Positions 1 through 7,930 of a DNA stretch of 12,107 nucleotides are shown piece by piece. Location: NCBI GenBank assembly GCA_947484105.1, contig CANKON010000018.1:1-12107 (forward strand), read 5' to 3'. A model generated the notes under the pieces. That model was not told the origin of the DNA and did no database searches. It saw only the letters and a list, made by a program, of their open reading frames with translations. The translations under genes were made by a program, and so were the position numbers. Position 1 is the first letter of the stretch, and every line of letters starts with the position of its first letter. Source of the DNA: Methylococcaceae bacterium (GTDB taxonomy: Bacteria > Pseudomonadota > Gammaproteobacteria > Methylococcales > Methylomonadaceae).

Positions 1-1
1 C

Positions 2-316
2 GTGCGGAATTTAACGATTACGCCAACAGGTGGTAATTTTGAATCGATGTTGCAATTACTTGGTACGGGTTTATTGGTCACGGAATTGATGGGGCAAGGC
101 GTGAAAATGATGACAGGCGATTATTCACGCGGCGCAGCAGGTTTTTGGGTTGAAAATGGTGTGATTCAATATCCTGTCGAAGAAATTACGATTGCAGGCA
201 ATTTAAAAGAAATGTTTAAAAACATCGTCGCGGTTGGTAATGATGTAGATTTTCGTGGAAATACGCGAACTGGTTCAATTTTAATTGAACAAATGTCGAT
301 TGCTGGCGAAGAATAA
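2..316 (+). CDS. pmbA: PmbA (TldE) metalloprotease-complex subunit, C-terminal fragment
   Basis: This is the last 104 codons of a gene that enters from the left edge; the GTG at position 2 is an internal Val codon, not a start. The hallmark PmbA/TldE stretch [15 protein letters not shown] lies at about residues 40-54 of the fragment, preceded by MGTGL-like and VTELMGQGV motifs and followed by [15 protein letters not shown] and IVAVGND, all typical of the C-terminal domain. PmbA pairs with TldD to form a cytosolic heterodimeric protease; TldD supplies the metal site (HExxxH), while PmbA lacks it. The known roles are maturation of peptides such as microcin B17 and degradation of unfolded peptides. 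The reading frame ends at TAA 314-316. Identity is secure; only the upstream part is missing. Confidence 0.95.
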   Translation: MRNLTITPTGGNFESMLQLLGTGLLVTELMGQGVKMMTGDYSRGAAGFWVENGVIQYPVEEITIAGNLKEMFKNIVAVGNDVDFRGNTRTGSILIEQMSIAGEE

Positions 317-335
317 TTTTTTGAGTTGGTGCAGC

Positions 336-399
336 AAACATCATCTGTGGTTCTTTGACAATCCACTGACACAAGCAAGTAGCTAACAAGATGTTTTTT
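336..399 (+). terminator. possible terminator or leader hairpin after pmbA
   Basis: AAACATC (336-342) can pair with GATGTTT (390-396), and the right arm runs into six T residues (394-399). A short inner pairing GTGG (347-350) with CCAC (363-366) could partly close the long loop. The arrangement would separate pmbA from aguA, but the stem is AT-rich and the loop long, so it may be weak or incidental. A TTGACA hexamer at 355-360 lies in the loop without a convincing -10 partner. Confidence 0.3.
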
Positions 400-455
400 C
401 TTAATCATGAACAAAACGATTTAAAATTATAAATTTTTTACAATGAGGAAAACCA

Positions 456-1475
456 ATGACCAGATTTCCAGCTGAATGGGAAAAACAAGCCGCCGTTTTA
501 ATTGCATGGCCACACGAAACAGGTGATTTTAGCGACAATTTAGAATCTGTCGAAGACACTTACAGCATCATTGCTGACACGATTACGCAATACCAACCTT
601 TGTTGATTGTTTGCCGTGATGAAGCCCATCAAAAACATATCGAAAAATTAGTTGAACGCAAAGACGATATTCAATTTATTCACGCGCCAGTGAATGATAT
701 TTGGGTACGCGACACCACATTTTTAACTGTCGAAAAAGAAGGCGCGTTGAAATATCTGAATTTTCAATTCAACGGCTGGGGCGAAAAATACGATTTTGCC
801 AACGATAACGGTTTGAATCATAAATTAGCCAACGCCAAATTTTTCAAAGGCAAAGCGCACCATGATATTGATTTTATTTTGGAAGGCGGCAGCGTTGAAA
901 GTGATGGTGAAGGCACGATTTTAACGACTGAGCATTGTCTGTTAAATCCCAACAGAAATAGTGCGTTAAACAAAACACAAATCGAAGAACAGTTAAAACT
1001 TCATTTGGGGGCAAAACGAGTTTTGTGGCTCAAACAAGAAAATTTAGCAGGCGACGATACGGACGCGCACATTGACACGTTGGCGCGTTTTTGCAGTTCG
1101 ACGACGATTGCTTACACCAGTTGCGATAATCCACGCGACCCGCATTTTGAAAGTTTACACCGCATGAAACTTCAACTTGAAATGCTACGTAATAACGATA
1201 ATGAACCGTATAACTTGGTTGCATTGCCTTTGCCAAAACCGATTTTTGATGAAAACGATGAGCGGTTACCTGCGAATTACTCGAATTTTTTAATTATCAA
1301 TCACGCCGTTTTAGTGCCTGTTTATGACGATGAAAACGACAAAATTGCCTTAGAAAAATTAGCGAAAGTATTTCCGCAGCACAAACTATGTCCCATTCCG
1401 TGCCGCCCGCTTGTGCATCAATATGGCAGTTTGCATTGCATGACGATGCAATTTCCTGAGCAAGCACGAGGCTAA
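456..1475 (+). CDS. aguA: agmatine deiminase (agmatine iminohydrolase)
   Basis: Agmatine deiminase hydrolyses agmatine to N-carbamoylputrescine and ammonia, the first step of the two-step arginine-derived putrescine route. The 339-residue protein matches the PAD_porph/guanidino-modifying family from end to end: N-terminal FPAEWEKQAAVLIAWPH (residues 4-20), NDIWVRDT (80-87) with Asp86, EGGS with Glu143, the HID motif with His205 and Asp207, and the nucleophile Cys328 in GSLHCMTMQ. All expected catalytic positions are present. It is slightly short for the family (often about 350-370 residues) but not truncated. The start is supported by TGAGGA (444-449) seven bases upstream of the ATG. It lies three bases before aguB, which encodes the next enzyme. 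A peptidyl-arginine deiminase is a less likely alternative because of this pairing. Cytosolic; no signal peptide. Confidence 0.92.
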   Translation: MTRFPAEWEKQAAVLIAWPHETGDFSDNLESVEDTYSIIADTITQYQPLLIVCRDEAHQKHIEKLVERKDDIQFIHAPVNDIWVRDTTFLTVEKEGALKYLNFQFNGWGEKYDFANDNGLNHKLANAKFFKGKAHHDIDFILEGGSVESDGEGTILTTEHCLLNPNRNSALNKTQIEEQLKLHLGAKRVLWLKQENLAGDDTDAHIDTLARFCSSTTIAYTSCDNPRDPHFESLHRMKLQLEMLRNNDNEPYNLVALPLPKPIFDENDERLPANYSNFLIINHAVLVPVYDDENDKIALEKLAKVFPQHKLCPIPCRPLVHQYGSLHCMTMQFPEQARG

Positions 1476-1478
1476 TTC

Positions 1479-2366
1479 ATGGCAAAAAAATTGATTGTTA
1501 GCGCGATTCAACAACCGTGTGGCGACGATGATTACGATGTAAATTTGGCTTTTTCAATAGCTAAAATTCGTGAAGCGGCGGCAGCGGGTTCGGATTTGGT
1601 TGTTTTGCCTGAATTACATTTGGGTAAGTATTTTTGCCAAACCGAAGATCACAACGTGTTTGATTTCGCGCAGCCGATTCCGTGCGCGACGACTGACACG
1701 TTGTCAGCGTTAGCAAAAGAATTAAAAATCGTGATTGTTTCAACCCTTTTTGAACGCCGCGCCGCTGGGCTTTACCACAACACAGCGGTGGTTTTTGACA
1801 AAGATGGGAGCATCGCGGGCAAATATCGAAAAATGCACATTCCTGACGATCCTGCGTTTTACGAAAAATACTATTTCACGCCAGGCGATTTAGGTTTTAC
1901 ACCGATTCAAACGTCGATTGGTAAATTGGGCGTGCTAATTTGTTGGGATCAATGGTATCCCGAAGCGGCACGTTTAATGGCATTGGCAGGCGCGGATTTA
2001 TTGATTTATCCCACCGCGATTGGTTGGGATAAAAACGACACCGCTGCCGAGCAAGCGCGGCAGTTAGACGCTTGGATTACCGTGCAACGCGCTCACGCGG
2101 TGGCAAATGGTTTGCCTGTCATTTCGTGTAATCGAATTGGTTTTGAATTCGCGCCACACGGCGAAAGTGGCATTGATTTTTGGGGAAATAGCTTTATCGT
2201 CGGTTCACAAGGTGAATTTTTAGTTCACGCGAATGCCACTGACTCGCAAGTCTTGACAACTGAAATTGATTTAGTTCGTTCTGAAACAGTGCGCCGAATT
2301 TGGCCTTTTTTGCGCGACAGACGTATTGATGCGTTTGGCGATTTAACAAAACGTTTTATTGATTAG
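1479..2366 (+). CDS. aguB: N-carbamoylputrescine amidase (nitrilase superfamily)
   Basis: This enzyme cleaves N-carbamoylputrescine to putrescine, CO2 and ammonia, completing the agmatine pathway begun by the gene just upstream. The 295-residue protein carries the complete nitrilase-superfamily triad: Glu45 in VVLPELHLG, Lys118 in KYRKMHIPD, and Cys155 in GVLICWDQWYPEAARL. The sequences around Cys155 and the following YPTAIGWD (177-184) are typical of the AguB subgroup rather than of general amidases. Length is normal. The start is backed by GAGG at 1468-1471, inside the end of aguA, with only three bases between the aguA stop and this ATG, which suggests co-transcription and probably coupled translation. 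The assignment is mutually reinforced by the adjacent aguA. Confidence 0.94.
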   Translation: MAKKLIVSAIQQPCGDDDYDVNLAFSIAKIREAAAAGSDLVVLPELHLGKYFCQTEDHNVFDFAQPIPCATTDTLSALAKELKIVIVSTLFERRAAGLYHNTAVVFDKDGSIAGKYRKMHIPDDPAFYEKYYFTPGDLGFTPIQTSIGKLGVLICWDQWYPEAARLMALAGADLLIYPTAIGWDKNDTAAEQARQLDAWITVQRAHAVANGLPVISCNRIGFEFAPHGESGIDFWGNSFIVGSQGEFLVHANATDSQVLTTEIDLVRSETVRRIWPFLRDRRIDAFGDLTKRFID

Positions 2367-2377
2367 CGAAGCCCGCC

Positions 2378-3823
2378 ATGAAATCCGTCACCATTCCCAT
2401 TGAAAAATATCTAAGTAATTATCATGGCAAAGACAAAGAACAGTTGCAGCGGGCGTTAGACATTGTCGGTTTAATTGAAGGGGACGCGCATTATATTCGC
2501 CCGAAAGGTGTGGAAGTCGCGTCTATTTTGATGGGTTTTCATGTCGATTTGAAAACTATTCTCGCTGCCATTTTAAGCGATCCGCGTTTAACTACGTTGA
2601 ATCCACTTATTGATATTGCAGCGGAATTCGATGTGACGGTGGCGAACTTGGTTCAAGATGTAAATTGGTTAAATACCATTCGGGTTTATTCGCCTGAAAT
2701 GGCGAGCGAACCCAATCAAGCCGAAACGTTGCGGCGAATGTTGTTATCAATGACGCAAGATGTTCGAGCGGTGTTAATTAAAATTGCTTATCGTATTCAA
2801 CGGTTACGAAATTTGCCCAAAGAATCGGAAGAAATTCGTCATTTTATCGCACATGAAACGCTTGATATTTATGCCCCGATTGCGAATCGTTTAGGCGTGC
2901 ATCAATTTAAGTGGGAATTGGAAGATATGGCATTTCGCTATCTTGATCCCGCGACGTATCGCCATATTGCTCATTCATTATCGGCAAATCGTAAAGGACG
3001 TGAAAGCAGTGTTAATGGTTTTATTACGCTATTAAAAAGTACATTAGCCAAAGAAAATATCGAATGTGAATGTTATGGTCGTCCTAAGCACATTTACAGT
3101 ATTTGGAAAAAAATGCAGCGTAAAAATTTAGCGATTGATGAGCTTTATGATTTACTTGCCGTTCGCGTGATTGTGGATAGTTTGATTCATTGCTATACGG
3201 TGTTAGGAATTGTGCATAGTTTATGGCAGCCGATTCCCAAAGAGTTTGACGATTACATTGCAAATCCTAAAGAAAATGGCTATCAATCGTTGCACACCGT
3301 AATTTTAGACGAAGAGGGCAATCGAATTGAAGTTCAAATTCGCACTCAGGCAATGCACGATTATGCTGAATTAGGCGTTGCCGCGCATTGGTCTTACAAA
3401 GAAGGTGGCAAGCAATCCGCGACAATGGAAAAAAGTATCGCGACATTGCGAAAACTTTTAGAAGAAAAAAATGCTGAACTTTCGTCGAGTGAAGATTTTC
3501 GGAACGAATTATTTAACGATAGAATTTATGTTTTAACGCCTGCTGGAAAATTGCTCGACCTTGTGAAAGGCGCGACACCCTTAGATTTTGCTTACGCTGT
3601 ACACACCGAAATTGGACATCGTTGCCGTGGTGCAAAAGTCAATGGACGCATTGTGCCGTTAACGTACATTTTAAAATCGGGCGAGCAAGTCGAAATTTTA
3701 ACGTCGAAAGAAATGAATCCGAATCGTAATTGGATTGATCGTCGCCTTGGTTATTTGAAATCGCCGCATTCAATTCAAAAAGTTAAAGTCTGGTTTAGAG
3801 ATAAAGAGATTGGATTCAAATGA
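2378..3823 (+). CDS. relA: RelA-type (p)ppGpp synthetase, lacking the C-terminal regulatory half
   Basis: The protein transfers pyrophosphate from ATP to GDP or GTP to make (p)ppGpp, the stringent-response alarmone. The N-terminal pseudo-hydrolase domain (about 25-200) is degenerate: the HD pair is SD (Ser67-Asp68) and the downstream ADR-like position reads AYR (Tyr138), so no hydrolase activity is expected. The synthetase domain (about 225-340) is intact: YGRPKHIYSIWKKM (233-246), Asp258 in ELYDLLAVRV, the monofunctional-RelA EFDD motif (289-292), NGYQSLHT (300-307) and EVQIRT with Glu318. A TGS domain follows (about 382-443). The protein ends at residue 481, whereas typical RelA is about 740 residues, so the helical, zinc-finger-like and ACT/RRM domains are absent. 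The gene starts 11 bases after aguB with a weak ribosome site. Its last 54 bases overlap the convergent ATP-grasp gene. Family is certain; normal function is not, since C-terminally truncated RelA forms are known to act without ribosomes. Confidence 0.93.
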   Translation: MKSVTIPIEKYLSNYHGKDKEQLQRALDIVGLIEGDAHYIRPKGVEVASILMGFHVDLKTILAAILSDPRLTTLNPLIDIAAEFDVTVANLVQDVNWLNTIRVYSPEMASEPNQAETLRRMLLSMTQDVRAVLIKIAYRIQRLRNLPKESEEIRHFIAHETLDIYAPIANRLGVHQFKWELEDMAFRYLDPATYRHIAHSLSANRKGRESSVNGFITLLKSTLAKENIECECYGRPKHIYSIWKKMQRKNLAIDELYDLLAVRVIVDSLIHCYTVLGIVHSLWQPIPKEFDDYIANPKENGYQSLHTVILDEEGNRIEVQIRTQAMHDYAELGVAAHWSYKEGGKQSATMEKSIATLRKLLEEKNAELSSSEDFRNELFNDRIYVLTPAGKLLDLVKGATPLDFAYAVHTEIGHRCRGAKVNGRIVPLTYILKSGEQVEILTSKEMNPNRNWIDRRLGYLKSPHSIQKVKVWFRDKEIGFK

Positions 3824-4654
3824 TTGCAGCACGCATTCAGCCACATTTATCCTACACGCGGTTTCAATTCCAACAAACGACGTTGTTAAACGTGGATTAA
3901 TTTCGAGGACAAAACAAGCGTTTTTGTTTTCAATCAAATCAATGCCAACGTAGCCAAATAAATCAGGAAATGCTGCCGCGATGAGTGAAACGAGTGTTTG
4001 ATAATGTCCGTCATCTTGTTTGACATTCACATCGATATTTTTCAGCTTAAATTGCTGATTTTCAATTTCAAATTGTTGCAAATTCACGCACAACAATCGT
4101 GCCACTCCGTTTTTGAAAATACACGACAAACTGATTTTTTCGCCGTAAATATGCGGTTGAATTAACACGTTTTTTCCAAACTTAGGCAGCGCAGACCAAT
4201 TATTTTCGGATTGTAATAAAAATGTACTTTCTGCGCCTGCTCCGTCAATCGGTTTAATAATCCATTCTTTTGTGGTGTCGTAATTTTTCGTCGAATCGAA
4301 AATTTCCGTTGGTACCGTTTGAATTTTTGCAGCATTTAAAATCTGAAATGTAGTGAATTTATTTGCGGTCAACGCCACTGCTTTTGAGGGTGACGTTAGC
4401 AAAATTTTGTTTGCATTTTCAACATAACGACAAAATTCTTCCAAAATGTTGTCGAATTCAGGCGCGATAATCCAAGCGGCATCAACCATTTTGAGTTGAT
4501 TTTGAAAATGGGTCGCAGTGGCAATCACGATTTCAATGGTTGGTATTTTCTCAAAATTTTTGAGCAATGCGTCTAGCATCATTTGTCCTTCGCATTGCAA
4601 ACTTTCTGACGCGCCGCCGCTTGCGGTGATGTATTCAAAAATTAAAACTTTCAT
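3770..4654 (-). CDS. ATP-grasp carboxylate-amine ligase, PF02655/MfnD-like
   Basis: A 294-residue cytosolic ATP-grasp protein. The N-terminus MKVLIFEYITASGG followed by EGQMMLDALL (22-31) is characteristic of the group that includes tyramine-glutamate ligase MfnD and its bacterial relatives. ATP-grasp elements are visible: Lys99 in TANKF, Lys134 in WIIKPIDGAGAEST, Glu172 in the IYGEKISLS segment, and the metal-binding set Asp239 (GYVGIDLI), Glu251 and Asn253 (VLEINPRLTTSFVG). Such enzymes join a carboxylate to an amine via an acyl-phosphate; the substrate here is unknown. Relatives occur beside tetrahydromethanopterin/methanofuran genes in methylotrophs, but none is visible here. Its ATG overlaps the recC stop in a 4-base ATGA, implying translational coupling. 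The last roughly 17 residues, after VAECVLQ, are read from DNA antisense to relA and look non-conserved. Family is confident, substrate is not. Confidence 0.8.
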   Translation of the reverse strand: MKVLIFEYITASGGASESLQCEGQMMLDALLKNFEKIPTIEIVIATATHFQNQLKMVDAAWIIAPEFDNILEEFCRYVENANKILLTSPSKAVALTANKFTTFQILNAAKIQTVPTEIFDSTKNYDTTKEWIIKPIDGAGAESTFLLQSENNWSALPKFGKNVLIQPHIYGEKISLSCIFKNGVARLLCVNLQQFEIENQQFKLKNIDVNVKQDDGHYQTLVSLIAAAFPDLFGYVGIDLIENKNACFVLEINPRLTTSFVGIETACRINVAECVLQSFESNLFISKPDFNFLN

Positions 4655-7600
4655 TTTTTGAACAACTCACGCCAAAGATTAAAAAAGGTTTCACACGTTT
4701 CTTCAAAATCCGAATTCAACACATTTTCAATCGTTTTTTCATCAAAAAAATGTTGCAACTCAGGTTCATAATCTTTTGTCAGCGCAGAATTTAAAATGGT
4801 TTTTGCGGCTTTCAAACGGTCTTTGTCCGCTTTCAAATACGCAAAAAATGCTTCCGTAAAAAACGCTTCAGGCTGTTGCAAACCATTTTGATAAATCGTC
4901 AATAATTCAATTAACAAATCGTTTTCAGCCATTTCAGGCGTAAAACACATTTCATCATATTTTTTTTCAGCCTCTTTGTTGTGGCTAAATAAATAGGTCG
5001 TTTGCGGCGAAATTTGATTAACAACCAGATGATGCAGCAACGCGCTAATAAAATCTTTTCCTTTCAAAGACGTGTAACGATAAAGCAAACTCCCATTTTC
5101 ATAACGATTCGATAATTTTCCTGTCAATCGAATACCATTAACATAAAAATCAATTACTTCGTCTTCAATACGTTCGCCTAAATTTTTTGTCAGAATTTTC
5201 TCGGCAAACGCGCCGATTTCAGTATTTTGTTTCTCAAATTCCAAATCACCCAAAACACCAGAAATCCACAAACCTTCCGCTTTTAAACGTTCAACGGATA
5301 CTTTTTCGCCCTGTAAATGTGATTTTAACCACGCATTTTGTACGTTGTATTTCTCCAATTGTTCAAGTTCAAATGGCTCACGCTCGTCAATAACGTGGTT
5401 TAGCGTTTTAAATCTAACCGCTAATTGACGGCGTAAAAAATGTTTTTGCGGATTTTTGAAAAATGAAAATACGTCACTTAATTCAATAACTTTTTCAGCC
5501 GCTGGCGGCAGTTTTTCCGCCCACCATTTTTCGGGCGAAGATTTTGGTAAATTTAAAGCGTTTGCGGTTTCAAAATCGCGTTTGGAATAATTGCGTAAAT
5601 ATAATTCTGAACCATCAAAATAACGCCGACTAAAACTGTGCAGTGGGTGAAAAATGGTGAGGTTTTCAACGCCGTAAGTTTCGCGCAAAACATCTAACAA
5701 TTCGCTAATAATCACAGAAGGCGGGATTTTTTCGTTGTGATTTTGTGATTGTCCGAGGTAGGTCAAAATCAATTGCTGGCGTGTTGAAAGTAAAATTTCT
5801 AAAAATTGATAACGGTCATCATTTCGCCGCGAGCGGTCGCCTTTTCTGAAATGTTGTGCTATTAAATCAAACGTCGGCTGACGGTCTATTTTCGGAAATT
5901 CACCGTCATTCATACCAAGCAAGGCAATGATTTTGAATGGAATCGAACGCATCGGCAACATTGAACAAAATGTTAATTGTCCGCGCAAAAAGCCGTTTGA
6001 GGACTTTCGTTCTTCGACGCGACTTTCGAGCCAACTAATAATCACCTGTAACGCGACAGAATCATTGCTTAAATGCGTAAGCTGGTCAGGCAATTCGTCT
6101 AATAATTCATTGACTTGCCGACGTTCAAGCGCGTCTGCGTTGGCGAGCAAAATTTCGACGTAATCAAACAAACACAATCGCCATGAATTTAGCGATTGTG
6201 CGGTTTTGAAATTATCGTTGGCTTCAAAAAGTAATTGTAAAAAATCATGCAAACCGCCTAACGCCAACGCGCTCGACCCTTCAAGGTGCGGATACGGCAA
6301 AATATCTTGCACAAAATCACGGTCATTGCCAACCGCATAACCCATAAACAAACGATTCAACATCGCTTGCCAAGTGTTTGCATCTAAGTTTGGTAAATCG
6401 AGTTCGGCTTTGTGTTCACCCGATTTTCCCCAGCGTACTTGCGTTTCTAAAACCCAATGCCGAATTAAATCTAAATCGGTTTCGGATAAATCAAAATGCG
6501 TGTGAACCGTCGGTTCAGCAAGCAAATCCAAGACACTTTGCCAACCAAAACGGCTTTGCGATAAATGCAAAAAGCGTATAAAAATATCCAGCGCGTGATT
6601 GCTCAAACGTAAACTACGGTCTGCAATGGTGTGGTGAATGTCGTGAAAAACCGCTGAAATAAACGGCTCGTAATGTTGAATATCGGGAGCCATTACCACG
6701 ATGTCGCGTAATTCGAGATTTTTATCATTTTCGAGTGCGTGAATGAGCTGATTTTTTAACACTTCAACTTCACGCATTCTGGAATGGCAAGCGTGAATTT
6801 GAATCGAATCGTCTGATTTTAATTCGACTTTTACCGCTTCGTTATTGAGTAAATTATTTTGCAAAAAATTCAAAACCGTTACAGGGTTTTCAACGGCTTC
6901 AAAATCATCTAGTTCAAATTTGACCGTCAAATTTTGTTCAAGTAACAACGCTTGAAACTCTCGTCCTTGTTGACCTAGCGACGACAGTAATGGATGTGAA
7001 TCATATTGTTCTTCGGGTTCTTGTTTTAAACGCGCCCGTTTGCTCGGAATATCTGCCCAATAATCTTGCGACGGATTGAGCAAAAACAAATGTAACTGAC
7101 AATGTTTTGACAGCCCGTGCAAAAACGCTAAAAACAACGGCGGCATCGTATTGATGCCGAAAACAATCACTCGTTCAGGTAATTTATCAGCGTAAAAATT
7201 TTCGTCTGCATCAAGCAATTGATTGATGACTTTTTGCCACAACGCGCCACGATGTTGCGAACCGATTTGCGCCGTAATGTCGCGCCACAAGGCTTTTTGC
7301 CAACGTTCTGCCGCTGTGTCGTAAAGTAATTTATTGTCTTGCCACGTCGCCAATAAATCGGGACGCATCATTTGATATTGATCAAAAAGTTGCGCCAATT
7401 CTTGCGCGAGTTGGTAGCGTTTCAAATCGGAATTTTCACCTTCCAAATACTGTTGCAACGGCAAAACGTCTTCGCCATTCAATTCGCGCAACACATTTTC
7501 AATGCGCCACGTTATTTTGTGGCGGTCAAACGCTAAATCATTCAATTTTTTATCGAGTTTTTGCGCGACGCTACTAAAAAATTTCGCTGGAAATAAAAAT

Positions 7601-7782
7601 TCGTAATTCGCCCAAACCTTGAATTGTTGCGAAAGTTGCTGCGACAACCATCGTTCCATGCCTTGACTTTGAATCAAAAAAATTTCTTGAGCGAATGGCG
7701 ACGTAAGCGGCAACGTTTCAATCACTACGCCAAGTTGCGCGACTAAATTTTCGGTTTTATTGGAACTGTGCAAGATAAACAT
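4651..7782 (-). CDS. recC: exodeoxyribonuclease V gamma subunit RecC
   Basis: RecC is the non-catalytic scaffold of RecBCD that splits the DNA duplex and recognises Chi during double-strand break repair. The 1043-residue protein aligns with E. coli RecC (1122 residues) along its length by eye: FLIQSQGMERWL (35-46), LFDQYQMMRPD (132-142), HACHSRMREVEVL (about 329-341), MRSIPFK (611-617) followed by LLGMNDGEFP, and DRSRRNDDRYQFLE (from 649). The start is set by homology, since MFILHSSNKT corresponds to the E. coli N-terminus; no strong Shine-Dalgarno sequence precedes it. The gene is divergent from flagellin across 148 bases. Downstream it is coupled to an ATP-grasp gene, not to recB or recD, which must lie elsewhere if the complex is complete. 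No frameshift or internal stop was seen. Confidence 0.94.
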   Translation of the reverse strand: MFILHSSNKTENLVAQLGVVIETLPLTSPFAQEIFLIQSQGMERWLSQQLSQQFKVWANYEFLFPAKFFSSVAQKLDKKLNDLAFDRHKITWRIENVLRELNGEDVLPLQQYLEGENSDLKRYQLAQELAQLFDQYQMMRPDLLATWQDNKLLYDTAAERWQKALWRDITAQIGSQHRGALWQKVINQLLDADENFYADKLPERVIVFGINTMPPLFLAFLHGLSKHCQLHLFLLNPSQDYWADIPSKRARLKQEPEEQYDSHPLLSSLGQQGREFQALLLEQNLTVKFELDDFEAVENPVTVLNFLQNNLLNNEAVKVELKSDDSIQIHACHSRMREVEVLKNQLIHALENDKNLELRDIVVMAPDIQHYEPFISAVFHDIHHTIADRSLRLSNHALDIFIRFLHLSQSRFGWQSVLDLLAEPTVHTHFDLSETDLDLIRHWVLETQVRWGKSGEHKAELDLPNLDANTWQAMLNRLFMGYAVGNDRDFVQDILPYPHLEGSSALALGGLHDFLQLLFEANDNFKTAQSLNSWRLCLFDYVEILLANADALERRQVNELLDELPDQLTHLSNDSVALQVIISWLESRVEERKSSNGFLRGQLTFCSMLPMRSIPFKIIALLGMNDGEFPKIDRQPTFDLIAQHFRKGDRSRRNDDRYQFLEILLSTRQQLILTYLGQSQNHNEKIPPSVIISELLDVLRETYGVENLTIFHPLHSFSRRYFDGSELYLRNYSKRDFETANALNLPKSSPEKWWAEKLPPAAEKVIELSDVFSFFKNPQKHFLRRQLAVRFKTLNHVIDEREPFELEQLEKYNVQNAWLKSHLQGEKVSVERLKAEGLWISGVLGDLEFEKQNTEIGAFAEKILTKNLGERIEDEVIDFYVNGIRLTGKLSNRYENGSLLYRYTSLKGKDFISALLHHLVVNQISPQTTYLFSHNKEAEKKYDEMCFTPEMAENDLLIELLTIYQNGLQQPEAFFTEAFFAYLKADKDRLKAAKTILNSALTKDYEPELQHFFDEKTIENVLNSDFEETCETFFNLWRELFKK

Positions 7783-7807
7783 CGATTTTTTGACTCAAAT
7801 TGAAAAG

Positions 7808-7824
7808 TTGGCATTTATTGTGCT
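7808..7824 (+). promoter_or_regulatory. candidate sigma-54 (-24/-12) promoter for flagellin
   Basis: The stretch reads TTGGCATTTATTGTGCT. The GG at 7810-7811 and the GC at 7822-7823 are separated by exactly ten bases, as required for RpoN, and TGGCA plus TGCT match the consensus TGGCAC-N5-TTGCW except at a few non-core bases. Transcription would start near 7835, giving a leader of about 95 bases before the flagellin ATG at 7931. I could find no good sigma-28 site (TAAA-N15-GCCGATAA) in this gap. Some gammaproteobacterial flagellins, for example Vibrio flaA, are sigma-54 dependent. Confidence 0.5.
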
Positions 7825-7930
7825 GGTAACGAGATAACTGATTGTACCTCTCAACATTTATGCTGCGTATTATCAGACTAATTTTCTTCATTGCATCACT
7901 TACTTTTTAGTTAAAATCTTCGGAGGTCAC

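Noticed and set aside
355..385. TTGACA at 355-360 as the -35 box of an aguA promoter
   Set aside because: At 16-18 bases downstream there is no TATAAT-like hexamer; the nearest candidate (TAGCTA at 380-385) is at 19 bases and poor.
3800..3900. RelA C-terminus continuing in another frame after a frameshift
   Set aside because: The plus-strand frames after 3823 contain no helical, zinc-finger or ACT-domain-like sequence; the minus-strand ATP-grasp motifs occupy the region instead.
5187..6581. Open frames on the plus strand within recC (5187-5393, 5927-6163, 6378-6581)
   Set aside because: All lie inside the well-supported recC coding region, lack domains and ribosome sites, and are antisense shadows.
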